Notes: generated from the letters alone by a model not told the origin. 38,949 bases of DNA from Clostridia bacterium (GCA_024404115.1 JAKSQM010000014.1:1-38949); one strand, 5' to 3'. Shown: positions 14,155 through 23,666, counted from the first letter of the stretch. A program made the numbers and translations.

Positions 14155-16284
14155 ATGAAATTTCTTCGTTTTATTTTAAAGCTTCTTTGTGTCATCCTCG
14201 TTGCGGGGTTGATTACAACAGCGGTATTTTTCAGAAAAAACGGTGTCAACACAATCTCAGTTGAAAAAAATAATATCCGTGCTGAGGCTGTTTCTGCCGA
14301 TATTTCTGATAAAAAATATAAAAAAATAGCCGAATCTGGCTATCTCCAGCTTTACTTTGATGAAAAAACAACTGCAATTATGGTTAAAGAAACCTCTGGC
14401 AACAAAAAATGGTATGCTATGCCAAAAGGCACCGAATCTGCCATTGCAGAAATGGTAGTGAAGAGCGAAAATGGCACTCACTACCTCAATTCTCAAAGCA
14501 ATAGTGTGAATTTTGACAGCTTCACCTCTGAAATTTACGATGACGGGGTGAAAATCCGCTATGTTTTAGCGGACGATGAAGCCACCGCCAAGAAAGAAAA
14601 ATTTTCAGAAAATGATGTTGCTTTCGCTGTTTCAGTGGATTTCAAGCTGAAAGACGGCAACTTTTTAGTCGATGCTTCATACGAAAATCTCACCAAAAAC
14701 AAAAATTGCGCAGTAACATCTTTTGCTGTCCTCCCGTATTTCGGCTCTTTCAAAGAAGCGGAAAAAGGCGATTTTCTCCTCATTCCCGATGGCTGCGGTG
14801 CTGCCGTTCATCCTTTTTATGAGGAGGGCGAGAACACTTACCAGTGCGCAGTTTACGGTGATGACATTTCAATCCACGGCAACAAGTCTGCCCGTGCTAT
14901 GATGGGTGCATTTGGAATGAAAAAGGGCGAAAATGCCTATGCCGCTATCATAAATTCGTCTGCCGAGTTTGCAAAAATCAAGGCTGTTTCTTCAAAAGAC
15001 GGCTACAGCCGTGTTTATGCCGACTTCGCCTTTGACTATACAAACGAAAAAGACGGCAAACTGAGCATTTATAACAACAAAAATACTTCATTTTCAATTT
15101 GTTATAAGTTCCTTTCAAGGGGCAGTGCCACTTATTCAGATATTGCCTCCGCTTGCCGTGAGCAGTATATCCGCAACGGCACATTGAGCGTTTCTTCAAT
15201 CGTAAGTGCTGAGGATGTGCCCATGACCCTTGAGCTGACAGGTGCGTATAAAGAAAAACGTTGGAGCGTGAAATCTGACGAGTTTACCACTTTTTCACAG
15301 GCTGAGGACATTATCAAGCGTGTGAAAGCCAAGGGTATCAACAATCTTTCTGTCAGATACACTGGCATTTTTCTCAATAATTCAACAGAAATTAACCCTC
15401 TTTTGGGCGGCAAAAAAGGCTTCAAGAGCCTTGCGGATTATGCCGATTCGCAGAATGTCAAGCTCTATGCAGGTGTTGATGTTCTCACCTTCAACAGTGC
15501 TTTTTCAAAATATGATTTTCTCACTGCCCGTGGAATGAACAAATTCCCCTTTATGGTTGGCATTGAAAACTCACTTTTCTTGCAGAATAATGCTAATTTC
15601 AGAACTTTAAAAAAGGCTAACCGATTTATTGATTCTGTGATTAAATCAGCAGATAAATATAAAATTAACGGCTTCGCTGTTAATGATGCAGGTCGTCTTT
15701 TGTCATCTGATTTTTCTCATTCAGGTGCAAAGCGAGCTGAGTATAAAGATGGCATTGTTTCTCAGCTTTCAGCTCTTGCCCGTTCGGGAAATATAATGGT
15801 TGACGCTGGTAACATTTACACAGTTATGGGGTCATCAGCAATTTCAAATGTTCCAATGAAAATATCTTATAAAGAAACAGATGCTTATGTTAAAGTACCT
15901 TTCGTGCAGGAAGTTCTTCATGGAATGACAATTTTGTCGTCAAATCCGTTGAATACTGCCGAAAATAGCCTTGAAGCAGAGCTTCAGTGCATCGAATACG
16001 GCTTGTGTCCTACATTTTCGGTGGTTTACACTAAGCCAGACGGCAGTCAGCTTGATGTTGAGTTTGATTCCGTGGCAAACGATATTGTTTCAAAATACAA
16101 CGCAATTTCGCAGGCACTTAACTCTCTTGAAAGTGAGCGAATTACCAATCATCAAAAAATTAAGGACGGAGTTTACTGCACAACTTACAGCAATTCTGCT
16201 CGTGTTTATATCAATTACAACGATTCAGAGGTAACTGTAAACGGTGTAACAATTCCTAAAAAAGGCTACATCAGAATTGGATAA
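14155..16284 (+). CDS. DUF5696-like membrane-anchored exported protein
   Basis: 709 residues from the ATG at 14155, which follows CGGTGA and begins MKFLRFILKLL; the ORF extension into pgsA is rejected. One membrane segment (about 5-27) anchors a large extracellular part. I recognise similarity to DUF5696 proteins, found in clostridial and Paenibacillus genomes, by the segment around VKVPFVQEVLHGM and the beta-sandwich followed by a TIM-barrel-like region (NNLSVRYTGIF, KLYAGVDVLTF, GFAVNDAGRLLSSD). That layout hints at a glycoside-hydrolase-like fold, but no catalytic pair is assignable. It is last in the recA operon, which need not imply a role in DNA repair. Confidence 0.7.
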   Translation: MKFLRFILKLLCVILVAGLITTAVFFRKNGVNTISVEKNNIRAEAVSADISDKKYKKIAESGYLQLYFDEKTTAIMVKETSGNKKWYAMPKGTESAIAEMVVKSENGTHYLNSQSNSVNFDSFTSEIYDDGVKIRYVLADDEATAKKEKFSENDVAFAVSVDFKLKDGNFLVDASYENLTKNKNCAVTSFAVLPYFGSFKEAEKGDFLLIPDGCGAAVHPFYEEGENTYQCAVYGDDISIHGNKSARAMMGAFGMKKGENAYAAIINSSAEFAKIKAVSSKDGYSRVYADFAFDYTNEKDGKLSIYNNKNTSFSICYKFLSRGSATYSDIASACREQYIRNGTLSVSSIVSAEDVPMTLELTGAYKEKRWSVKSDEFTTFSQAEDIIKRVKAKGINNLSVRYTGIFLNNSTEINPLLGGKKGFKSLADYADSQNVKLYAGVDVLTFNSAFSKYDFLTARGMNKFPFMVGIENSLFLQNNANFRTLKKANRFIDSVIKSADKYKINGFAVNDAGRLLSSDFSHSGAKRAEYKDGIVSQLSALARSGNIMVDAGNIYTVMGSSAISNVPMKISYKETDAYVKVPFVQEVLHGMTILSSNPLNTAENSLEAELQCIEYGLCPTFSVVYTKPDGSQLDVEFDSVANDIVSKYNAISQALNSLESERITNHQKIKDGVYCTTYSNSARVYINYNDSEVTVNGVTIPKKGYIRIG

Positions 16285-16289
16285 AACTA

Positions 16290-16331
16290 AAGGATTTTGA
16301 AAATCTTCGTGATTCTCAAAATCCTTTTTTA
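16290..16331. terminator. Bidirectional terminator between convergent operons
   Basis: A 16-bp stem with one mismatch (16290-16305 with 16311-16326) followed rightward by TTTTTT and leftward by a T-rich run. It separates the recA operon from the converging ileS-rqcH operon. Confidence 0.85.
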
Positions 16332-16334
16332 TGT

Positions 16335-18089
16335 TTATTTGCTTTTAAGTTTTGCTTCGATTTTTGATTTTTCGGGCGAAACATTAACAGAATAATACAC
16401 ATGGTAAATTACCTTACCTGGAGGCGCGCCCTGCGGCTTTTTGATGTTTTTCACTGGTGTGTAGTCAACAGGCACAAGCTTCGCCTCGCTGGCTTTGCTG
16501 TGAAAAGCCGCAATTTCAGCCGCCTCAACAATTGCATCATCAGAAATTTCACGGTTTTCGCTAAGAATAATTACATGCGAGCCGTGAATTTTTTGCGTAT
16601 GAAGCCACATATCGTTTTTGTGCGCTGTCTTGAATGTCAGTTTGTCATTTTGCAGGTTATTTCTGCCAACAAGAACGGTGAATCCGTCGCTGGTTTCGTA
16701 TCTGAATGGCTCAGATGCACGAAGCGATTTCTTTTTTGTGCCGCCTTTTGCTTTCATAAATCCGCTAAGCACAAGCTCCGCTTTGATTTCGTCAATCTCT
16801 GCCTGAGTTGTTGACCTGTCAAGTGCGTCAGCAACAGATTCAAGATATTGCAAATCGTCCTCGCCTTTGATAATCAGCTCCGTCAACATCTGCTCCGCAG
16901 TTTTCGCCTTGCGATAAAGCTTAAAATATCGCTGTGCGTTGGCGGCAGGGGAAAGCGCAGGGTCAGCCTTAACACGCAAAATGTTGTTGTTGTCATAGTA
17001 ATTCGCCAAATCGTAATAAAGTGAACCCTTTTGAAGCTGATACAAATTTGCATTTATCAATTCCGCAGAGATTCTCAATTGCTCCCTGTCAGCACATTTT
17101 TCAATCTCAGCACGCTGTAAATTGAGCTTTTTCGCTGTTCTTTCAATGGCATTGTGCAGGAATTTCACCAAATCTCTGCCTTTTTGCCTTGTGCGCTCAA
17201 CAGTGTCTTTCTCAGAATAGAACTCGTCAAGAAGCTTTGAAAAACTCTCTTTCTGCTGGCAGGTGCGCATATTGCCGTATTGGCTGATTTCCATAAACGC
17301 AAAGTCGCATGGCTTGCCCGTTTCATCTTTAATGCAACAGGGGATACCGCTGCCGTTTGCGATAATTGATTTTATTTTTTCGATTTCTTCCGTAAGTGCA
17401 TTTGTAAATTTTGTGTTCATATCACAAACATAAATGTCGCCGCCGCAGTTGAACGCAATTTCACGGCAAATCAGCGGCGAAATACCTTGGCAGGAGTTAA
17501 GAATGGCAGAAGAAACCGATTTATTTTGGAATGATTCAATTTTTTCAATAATACCCGCTGTTTCTGCGGTGATAAGGTCAAGCTTATCTTGCGCAGGTGG
17601 CGGAGTGTAAGGGAATCCTGGGAGAATCTGACGCACTTCGGAGCGGCTGAAATCAATGCGCTTGATCGCATCAACAATTCTGCCGTTTTCATCTGTCAGC
17701 ATAATATTGCTGTGCTTCGCCATAATTTCAATTGAAAGTGTCAGAAGCACTTTATCGCCAATGTCATTGACTGCCTCAAAATCAAAATACAGAACTCGTT
17801 CAAGGCTCGGCTGACGGATGGCAACAAGCAGTGAATTTGTCAGCTTTTTTCTCATAAGCATACAAAACATCGGGGGTGTTGCAGGGTTTTCGGGTGCTTT
17901 TTCTGTCAGATGCACTCTTGGACTGTTGACCCTGACCGACAAAAACAGCTTGTATGCACCTTGCCTTGAACGCAGATGAAGCACCAGCTCTTCACGGGAG
18001 GGCTGGTGTATTTTTTCAACTCTTGCGCCGATAATCAGCGGAGAAATTTCATCCTTTATGCTTTTGAGAAAAATGCCGTCAAGTGCCAT
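16335..18089 (-). CDS. rqcH: Rqc2/RqcH ribosome quality-control protein (NFACT family)
   Basis: 584 residues with the full NFACT layout: NFACT-N (MALDGIFLKSIKDEISP..., with HQPSREELVLHLR and RVHLTEKAPENPATPPMFCMLMRKKL), a helix-hairpin and coiled-coil middle (about 290-430), and NFACT-R (YETSDGFTVLVGRNNLQND, MWLHTQKIHGSHVII). RqcH binds stalled 50S-peptidyl-tRNA and recruits tRNA-Ala to add C-terminal Ala tails that mark the nascent chain for degradation. Older annotations call the family fibronectin-binding FbpA. It is the last gene of the operon with trmK, nif3-like and ileS, consistent with a translation-linked role. Confidence 0.93.
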   Translation of the reverse strand: MALDGIFLKSIKDEISPLIIGARVEKIHQPSREELVLHLRSRQGAYKLFLSVRVNSPRVHLTEKAPENPATPPMFCMLMRKKLTNSLLVAIRQPSLERVLYFDFEAVNDIGDKVLLTLSIEIMAKHSNIMLTDENGRIVDAIKRIDFSRSEVRQILPGFPYTPPPAQDKLDLITAETAGIIEKIESFQNKSVSSAILNSCQGISPLICREIAFNCGGDIYVCDMNTKFTNALTEEIEKIKSIIANGSGIPCCIKDETGKPCDFAFMEISQYGNMRTCQQKESFSKLLDEFYSEKDTVERTRQKGRDLVKFLHNAIERTAKKLNLQRAEIEKCADREQLRISAELINANLYQLQKGSLYYDLANYYDNNNILRVKADPALSPAANAQRYFKLYRKAKTAEQMLTELIIKGEDDLQYLESVADALDRSTTQAEIDEIKAELVLSGFMKAKGGTKKKSLRASEPFRYETSDGFTVLVGRNNLQNDKLTFKTAHKNDMWLHTQKIHGSHVIILSENREISDDAIVEAAEIAAFHSKASEAKLVPVDYTPVKNIKKPQGAPPGKVIYHVYYSVNVSPEKSKIEAKLKSK

Positions 18090-18098
18090 AAAAACTCC

Positions 18099-18857
18099 TT
18101 ATAAATTGCAGATAGGTGATTGTTGCGGAATAACCATAATGTCGGTGTCGGGGAACTGCTCCCTGAGCCTTTTTGCAAGTGAAGAAATAACAGGGTTTTC
18201 TGTTTCGTAATGACCTGCAGCAAAAAGTGCAAGCCCCGCTTCCTTGCAATCAAGAAAATCGTGATGCCCTGCGTCGCCTGTGATAAACGCATCAATGCCA
18301 GCTTTAATAATGTCATCCTTAAAGCTGCCGCCAGAGCCACCGCAAACTGCAACAGAATCAATGACTTTGCCTGTGTCGCAAAATCTGACAGTGCCGCCAA
18401 GCACCGATTTAATGTAAGATGCAAGCATATTGCAGGTCATTTTTTCGGGAAGAATACCAACTCGCAGGATGTTTTCGCTCTCTTCACAAGGGAAAATCTC
18501 AACATTTTGCAGGTCAAGCATGGTGCAAAGTACATCATTGACGCCACCCTCTGCACAATCAAGGCAGGTGTGTGCGCAAATGGCACTCATTCCTCTTGAA
18601 GCAAGCTCATACGCAATGTTGCCCTTAACAAAAGCTTTCTGCGGTTTAAAAATAACAGGATGATGGCTGATAATCAGCTCTGCACCAATGTTGGAGGCAT
18701 ATTCAACAGCTTCCATTGTAATATCAAGCACCAGTGCAACACGGTTGACCTCGGTGTTTTCATTGCCAATGAGCATACCGCTGTTGTCCCACTTCTCCTG
18801 CATTGCAAAAGGGGAGATTGAATCCATATACGAAAAAAAGTCTTTTACTCTTACCAT
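18099..18857 (-). CDS. Nif3-like dinuclear metal centre protein
   Basis: 252-residue NIF3/YqfO family protein. Metal-binding features are WDNSGMLIG, the ISHHPVIF motif, the ICAHTCLD motif and a C-terminal AGHYETENPV. These usually form a two-metal site inside a toroidal hexamer; GTP cyclohydrolase I type 2 annotations are common but poorly supported. This short form lacks the inserted PII-like domain of longer homologues. Its start overlaps the trmK stop, and trmK-nif3 adjacency is widely conserved in Firmicutes. Biochemical role uncertain. Confidence 0.9.
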   Translation of the reverse strand: MVRVKDFFSYMDSISPFAMQEKWDNSGMLIGNENTEVNRVALVLDITMEAVEYASNIGAELIISHHPVIFKPQKAFVKGNIAYELASRGMSAICAHTCLDCAEGGVNDVLCTMLDLQNVEIFPCEESENILRVGILPEKMTCNMLASYIKSVLGGTVRFCDTGKVIDSVAVCGGSGGSFKDDIIKAGIDAFITGDAGHHDFLDCKEAGLALFAAGHYETENPVISSLAKRLREQFPDTDIMVIPQQSPICNL

Positions 18858-19531
18858 GGCTGAACCTCTGCAAATTCTTTTAAAATTCCTTTTAAATAGT
18901 AGTATTCGTCAGTGAAAATGTTGTTTTGCTCCAGTGCTTCGCAACGGGTTTTGATGTGCTTTAACTGCTTTTGAGCAAAACGGAACGAGGCATCATTGCC
19001 CTCAATGGGGTGCGTGCCTAAATAATAATAAAGTGGTGTTTTATCGTTCTCTTTGCCTGTGTATTGAGCACAAAATGCTATGTAATCACGCCTGTCATCA
19101 ACGCAGGCATTCTCTTCTATGATTTCAAATCCGTTTTCGCAAAGGTATTTTCTCACATCCTCGCTGTGTGAGTTTGGCTGTGCAATAATTCTCTTCGATT
19201 TGTCTTTTAAACCAACAGCTCTTTCCAGAATTTCTGCAATCAAAGTGCCGCCCATACCTGCAAAAACAACATCATCATATTCACTGCATAAAACAGAATC
19301 AAGCCCATCCGAAAGACGCAGGCTGATTTTATCCTCCACACCATAGATGCGCAGGGTTTCAGCGGCGTTTTCAAGTGGGCTTTTTCTAAGGTCGGCTGCA
19401 ACGCCGCCTGTGCATTTTCCGCTCTTCACAAGCCACGCGGGCAGGTAGCCGTGGTCAGTGCCGATGTCGGCAATTCGTGAACCACAGCGTACCATATCCG
19501 CTACCATTTTAAGTCTTGGTCTTAAACTCAT
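18851..19531 (-). CDS. trmK: tRNA (adenine22-N1)-methyltransferase TrmK
   Basis: 226-residue SAM-dependent methyltransferase that makes m1A22 in the D-loop of several tRNAs. Motif I is RIADIGTDHGYLPAWL; the FAGMGGTLI and IAQPNSHSEDVRKYL segments are diagnostic of the TrmK/YqfN family. Normal length. Its ATG overlaps the DUF1858 gene stop by four bases and its stop overlaps the nif3-like start, indicating tight translational coupling. Confidence 0.93.
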   Translation of the reverse strand: MSLRPRLKMVADMVRCGSRIADIGTDHGYLPAWLVKSGKCTGGVAADLRKSPLENAAETLRIYGVEDKISLRLSDGLDSVLCSEYDDVVFAGMGGTLIAEILERAVGLKDKSKRIIAQPNSHSEDVRKYLCENGFEIIEENACVDDRRDYIAFCAQYTGKENDKTPLYYYLGTHPIEGNDASFRFAQKQLKHIKTRCEALEQNNIFTDEYYYLKGILKEFAEVQPW

Positions 19532-19731
19532 GCCTTTGAAGCAAGGAATGTGTTGATTTCTTCAACCATATCGTCAGCATCTACGCCGTGAACAGCGCAA
19601 GCCATTTCAAGGCTTTCACCTCTTGCTGAGGGGCAGCCGAGGCAGTGCATTCCCATATTGAGGAAGAACTGTGCAGTATCTCTGTCTGCATCAAGAATAT
19701 CACCGATAAGCATATCTTTTGTAATTTCCAT
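19528..19731 (-). CDS. DUF1858 small protein
   Basis: 67 residues of the DUF1858/ScdA-N-like family: MEITKDMLIGDILDADRDTAQFFLNMGMHCLGCPSARGESLEMAC. The HCLGCP turn, one Cys pair on a helical hairpin, is the hallmark and probably binds a metal or responds to redox state. Its function is not established. It lies between ileS and trmK in one operon. Confidence 0.9.
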   Translation of the reverse strand: MEITKDMLIGDILDADRDTAQFFLNMGMHCLGCPSARGESLEMACAVHGVDADDMVEEINTFLASKA

Positions 19732-19761
19732 AGTAGTAGCTCCTTTACTTTTTATATTAGT

Positions 19762-22700
19762 TTAAGCCTTTTTAACAGCAATAACAATCATTTCGCCGTT
19801 GATTTCAATTTCTTTTTCAGCGTCAGCGTTAACAATTGAGCCAAATACAACATCATCTGCAAGAAGCTCTGTTGCAATGTGGTCTTTCTTCTCAACAAGT
19901 GCTGCTGAAACGAACTGATTTCTGCTCTTGAGTGAAGCAACGATTCTCTGCTCAACATTGAATCCTGCCTCTTTTCTGAGAAGCTGGCACTGACGGATAA
20001 CGTCTCTTACAATGCCCTCTTTCTTGAGGTCTTCTGTGATAACAACATCAAGAGCAACAGAAATATCCTTTGTGCATTCAGCAGAAACAACGCCAGCCTT
20101 TGTCTTTGAATTCATAACAAAGAGTGAGGGTGCGAACTTTTCATCCCAACCGGGAACTTCAACATCTTCGCCAGCCTTAACAGCTGCAACCATCTTTGCC
20201 ATATCTTCATCAGAAACAGCTTCAAGAGCCTGCTTGAATTTGTTTACATTCTGCTTCAGAACAGCACCAGCAGCTCTGAAGTTAACTGTGAGGTAGCTGT
20301 CTTCAAGGATTGACTTGTCGCTGACATACTGAACAGCCTTAATGTTAAGCTCGTCAAGAATATTCTTCTCAAATGTCTTAATCTTTTCAACATCCATATC
20401 GCTTGCGCAAACAAAGAGTTTTGCAAGAGGCTGACGAACTTTAATCTGATTTTCATTTCTAAGGCGCATTGCAACAGCGATAACATCTCTTGCCATAGCT
20501 GTCTTTTCAATGATGCCGTCATCCTCAAAGCCTTCCATAACCTCAGGCCAGCCTGAAAGGTGAACTGAAAGTGCGCTTGAGGGCATAACCTTTCTTGTAA
20601 GCTCCTGCCAGATGTGCTCTGTCATGAAAGGAATAATGGGAGCCATTACCTTAACGCAGGTGTTAAGAGCATAGAAAAGTGTGTAGTAAGCAACCATCTT
20701 GTCGTTTTCGTCCTCTGTTTTCCAGAAACGGCGGCGGTTAGTACGGATGTACCAGTTAGAAATATCGTCAACGAATACTTCAAAATCCTTAACAAGAAGG
20801 TATGTCTTGTAATCGTTCATATATTCAGTGGCTTTCTTAATGAACTGATTTGTGCGGATAATAAGCCACTTGTCTGTAGGTGTAAGTGCAGCCTTGTCAA
20901 GCTTGTAATTTTCAAAATTGGGCTTGTCAATCTGTGCATATGTGTTAAAGAATGTGAAGATGTTCCAGAATGAAAGGAGCTTTCTTCTTGCTTCATCACC
21001 AAGGTTGTAGCCGAAACGAACATCGTTAGCAACAGGTGCGCCTGCATAGAGGTAACGAACTGTGTCTGCGCCAATCTTTTCAGCTGCATCGTTGAAGTTA
21101 ATCATGAAGCCAGTCTTTGAAAATTTAGAGCCGTCCTCTGCAACAACTGCATTGTAGCTGAGAACACGCTGATAAGGAGCTTTATCCTGAAGAACAACGC
21201 TCATGAACAGCATTGAATAGAACCAAAGACGAACCTGCTCACGCATTTCTGTAACCCACTCTGCGGGGTAGCTCTTTTCCCAAACATCCTTATGACCGTC
21301 AAAATAGCCAGTTGTTGAGAAAGGAACGATACCAGCGTCAAGCCAAACGTCGCCGATTTCGTTAACACGCTTAACAGCCTTGCCGCACTTGGGGCACTTG
21401 ATTTCAACTTCGTCAATCCAAGGTCTGTGAAGCTCAGGAAGAGCATCAACCATTGCAGGGTCAACAGCCTTTTCACGAAGCTCTGCCTTTGAACCGATAA
21501 CAGTAATCTCACCGCAATCATCGCATACATAGAAGGGGAGAGGCATACCGTAGTAACGTTTTCTTGAAATGTTCCAGTCGCCCATGTTGTTAAGCCAGTC
21601 AGCCATACGCTTACCGTTTGAAGCAGGCTCCCAAAGAACGCTTTCAGCAGCCTTGAGAAGTCTGGGCTTCAGCTCGCTTGTAACAATATACCAAGCGGGA
21701 ACAAGACGGAAGATAACCTCGCTCTTACATCTCCAGCATACAGGGTAGCTGTGCTCGTGAGGCTCAACCTTATAAAGCTTGTTTCTCTTTTCAAGCTCAG
21801 CAAATACTTCTTCTTTGATTGTGTGGCTGTCTTTGCCTGTCATGAAGCCGAATTTGGGGAGGAAGATACCCATATCGTCAACGGGCATAACCTTAGCAAG
21901 GCCAAGTCTTTCGCCAAGCTCAAAGTCCTCAGCACCGCAGCCGGGAGCAATGTGAACAACGCCAACGCCTTCTTCTGCGTCAACATCTTCCCAAGGAACA
22001 ATTTTGTGGTCGATACCGCTCTGAGCCTCAAGCTCAGGGAAGCATGTTTCATAATGAAGACCAACAAGCTCGTCGCCCTTAAATGCACGAAGAACCTCTA
22101 ACTTGTCTTCACCAAGATATTTAATAGCATTTTTTGCAAGGATAAGAACTGCATCATCGCTCTTAACCTTAACCTCAACATAGTCGATTTCGGGGTTAAC
22201 AGCAAGTGCAACGTTAGATGAAAGAGTCCATGGAGTTGTAGTCCATACAAGAATCTTTCTGCCGTCCTCAACGATGGGGAGCTTGAAGAAAACAGAATCA
22301 TGAGTCATGAGCTTGTAAGAGCCAGTCATTTCATGCTCTGAAAGTGAAGTTCCGCATCTGGGGCACCAGGGCATAGGCTTGTATTCTTTCTTAATCCAGC
22401 CGTTTTCATCGCATTTTTTAAGGAAATGCCAGATGCCCTGAATGTTAGTGTCTGTGTTTGTGTAATATGAGTTTTCCCAGTCCATCCACTGACCAAGACG
22501 CTTTGACTGCTCAGTGATAATGCCAGAGAAGTGCTTAACTCTCTCAACACACTTACGGGTGAATTTATCCATACCGTAGTTTTCAATATCTTTTTTTGTT
22601 TTGAAGCCAAGTTCTTTTTCAACCTCAACCTCAACCCAAAGACCCTGAGAGTCAAAACCATTCTGATAGCGGCAGTCATAGCCCTGCATGCCTTTATAAC

Positions 22701-22902
22701 GGATAAAAATATCTTTAAGGCTTCTGCCCCATGCGTGGTGGATGCCCATGGGGTTGTTGGCTGTAATCGGACCGTCAATAAAACGGAACATTTCGTGTCC
22801 CTTATTCTGAGCGCGTAATTTGCCGAAGCAGTCGTTATCTTCCCAGAATTTGAGCACATCATGCTCCATTCCGATGAAGAAATTCTTTTCGTTATCTGCC
22901 AT
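19762..22902 (-). CDS. ileS: Isoleucyl-tRNA synthetase-like class I synthetase
   Basis: 1046-residue class I aminoacyl-tRNA synthetase. The HIGH motif is represented by GIHHAWGRS (near 53-61) and the KMSKS motif by SKFSKTG (near 592), both variant forms. The CP1 editing domain lies between about 190 and 400 (MTHDSVFFKL, VWTTTPWTLSSNVAL, GVVHIAPGCGAEDFE). An anticodon-binding domain and a DUF5915-like C-terminal region (ITEDLKKEGIVRDVIRQCQLLRKEAG) follow, matching the IleRS type 2 architecture. Two Cys4-like sites (WCPRCG, VCDDCG...IKCPKCG) suggest bound zinc. The ATG follows GGAGG. Ile specificity is inferred from overall likeness. It heads the operon with DUF1858, trmK, nif3-like and rqcH, and no T-box is seen upstream. 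Confidence 0.88.
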   Translation of the reverse strand: MADNEKNFFIGMEHDVLKFWEDNDCFGKLRAQNKGHEMFRFIDGPITANNPMGIHHAWGRSLKDIFIRYKGMQGYDCRYQNGFDSQGLWVEVEVEKELGFKTKKDIENYGMDKFTRKCVERVKHFSGIITEQSKRLGQWMDWENSYYTNTDTNIQGIWHFLKKCDENGWIKKEYKPMPWCPRCGTSLSEHEMTGSYKLMTHDSVFFKLPIVEDGRKILVWTTTPWTLSSNVALAVNPEIDYVEVKVKSDDAVLILAKNAIKYLGEDKLEVLRAFKGDELVGLHYETCFPELEAQSGIDHKIVPWEDVDAEEGVGVVHIAPGCGAEDFELGERLGLAKVMPVDDMGIFLPKFGFMTGKDSHTIKEEVFAELEKRNKLYKVEPHEHSYPVCWRCKSEVIFRLVPAWYIVTSELKPRLLKAAESVLWEPASNGKRMADWLNNMGDWNISRKRYYGMPLPFYVCDDCGEITVIGSKAELREKAVDPAMVDALPELHRPWIDEVEIKCPKCGKAVKRVNEIGDVWLDAGIVPFSTTGYFDGHKDVWEKSYPAEWVTEMREQVRLWFYSMLFMSVVLQDKAPYQRVLSYNAVVAEDGSKFSKTGFMINFNDAAEKIGADTVRYLYAGAPVANDVRFGYNLGDEARRKLLSFWNIFTFFNTYAQIDKPNFENYKLDKAALTPTDKWLIIRTNQFIKKATEYMNDYKTYLLVKDFEVFVDDISNWYIRTNRRRFWKTEDENDKMVAYYTLFYALNTCVKVMAPIIPFMTEHIWQELTRKVMPSSALSVHLSGWPEVMEGFEDDGIIEKTAMARDVIAVAMRLRNENQIKVRQPLAKLFVCASDMDVEKIKTFEKNILDELNIKAVQYVSDKSILEDSYLTVNFRAAGAVLKQNVNKFKQALEAVSDEDMAKMVAAVKAGEDVEVPGWDEKFAPSLFVMNSKTKAGVVSAECTKDISVALDVVITEDLKKEGIVRDVIRQCQLLRKEAGFNVEQRIVASLKSRNQFVSAALVEKKDHIATELLADDVVFGSIVNADAEKEIEINGEMIVIAVKKA

Positions 22903-22941
22903 TCTTTATACCTCCTGATGGTACATAAATATACAGATACG

Positions 22942-22969
22942 ATTATACTACAAAAATGTATTTTTTCAA
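22942..22969 (-). promoter_or_regulatory. Promoter of the ileS operon
   Basis: Minus-strand TTGAAA (22964-22969), 16-bp spacer, TATAAT (22942-22947). The leader is only about 30 bases, which excludes a T-box. Confidence 0.75.
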
Positions 22970-22997
22970 GTAGTTTTTTACAATTAAACACTATATA

Positions 22998-23026
22998 TTG
23001 AAAAAATAAAAGTAAAAGTGTATTAT
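22998..23026 (+). promoter_or_regulatory. Promoter of the ECF sigma operon
   Basis: TTGAAA (22998-23003), 17-bp spacer, TATTAT (23021-23026). A CGTC at 23062-23065 could be part of an autoregulated ECF promoter, but no matching -35 was found. Confidence 0.5.
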
Positions 23027-23071
23027 TTTTAAATAGAAGTGAGAGTTTTGAGCATATTTTTCGTCTAATAG

Positions 23072-23089
23072 ATGAAAAGTACTTTTCAT
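23072..23089. promoter_or_regulatory. Perfect 18-bp palindrome before the ECF sigma gene
   Basis: ATGAAAAGTACTTTTCAT is a perfect, loop-less dyad 20 bp before the start codon. With no loop it reads better as a dimeric operator than as an RNA hairpin. No cognate regulator can be named. Confidence 0.55.
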
Positions 23090-23108
23090 AATAGAAAGGA
23101 GAGTTGAA

Positions 23109-23666
23109 ATGGAACGGGGAGCAGAGTGCTACTTTAAGTATCTTTCAGGTGATGACAGCGGTATGGTTGAGATAATCAGGGATTATAAAGACGGACTTAC
23201 CCTTTATATAAACGGTATTGTCCGCAACATCTTCACCGCTGAAGAAATTATGGAAGAAACATTTTTTACTCTTATGACAAAACAACCAAAGTTTAAGGGC
23301 AAAAGCTCATTTAAAACATGGCTTTACGCTCTTGGCAGGAACAAGGCAGTTGATTATCTGCGAAAGACTTCACGCATTGCAGATGAAAATTTTGAATCTT
23401 TCACCGCTTTGCAGGATGAAGAATCGGCAGTTGAAACAGCGTACCTTAAAGAAGAAAATAAAATAAGACTTCACAAGTGTATGAAGTCTTTGAGCGCTGA
23501 TTATGCGCAGGTGCTTTATCTTACATACTTTGAAAATTTTTCAAATGAGCAGACAGCGCAGGCAATGAACAAAAGCAAAAGGCAGATAGAAAATCTTGTT
23601 TCCCGTGCCAGAAAGGCTTTGAAATCGGAGCTTCAAAAGGAGGGCTTCCAGTATGAAGAATTATGA
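23109..23666 (+). CDS. ECF-family RNA polymerase sigma factor
   Basis: 185-residue alternative sigma factor. Sigma region 2 is visible as NGIVRNIFTAEEIMEETFFTLMTKQPKFKGKSSFKTWLYALGRNKAVDYLRK (about 35-90), and region 4 as SLSADYAQVLYLTYFENFSNEQTAQAMNKSKRQIENLVSRARKALK (about 125-175). Regions 1 and 3 are absent, as in ECF sigmas. It has a good ribosome site (AAAGGAG). The next gene begins 14 bases inside its end, so its product is probably the cognate anti-sigma factor. Confidence 0.92.
   Translation: MERGAECYFKYLSGDDSGMVEIIRDYKDGLTLYINGIVRNIFTAEEIMEETFFTLMTKQPKFKGKSSFKTWLYALGRNKAVDYLRKTSRIADENFESFTALQDEESAVETAYLKEENKIRLHKCMKSLSADYAQVLYLTYFENFSNEQTAQAMNKSKRQIENLVSRARKALKSELQKEGFQYEEL

Noticed and set aside
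22903-23108. T-box or other riboswitch before ileS
   Set aside because: The predicted leader is about 30 bases and no T-box sequence is present.
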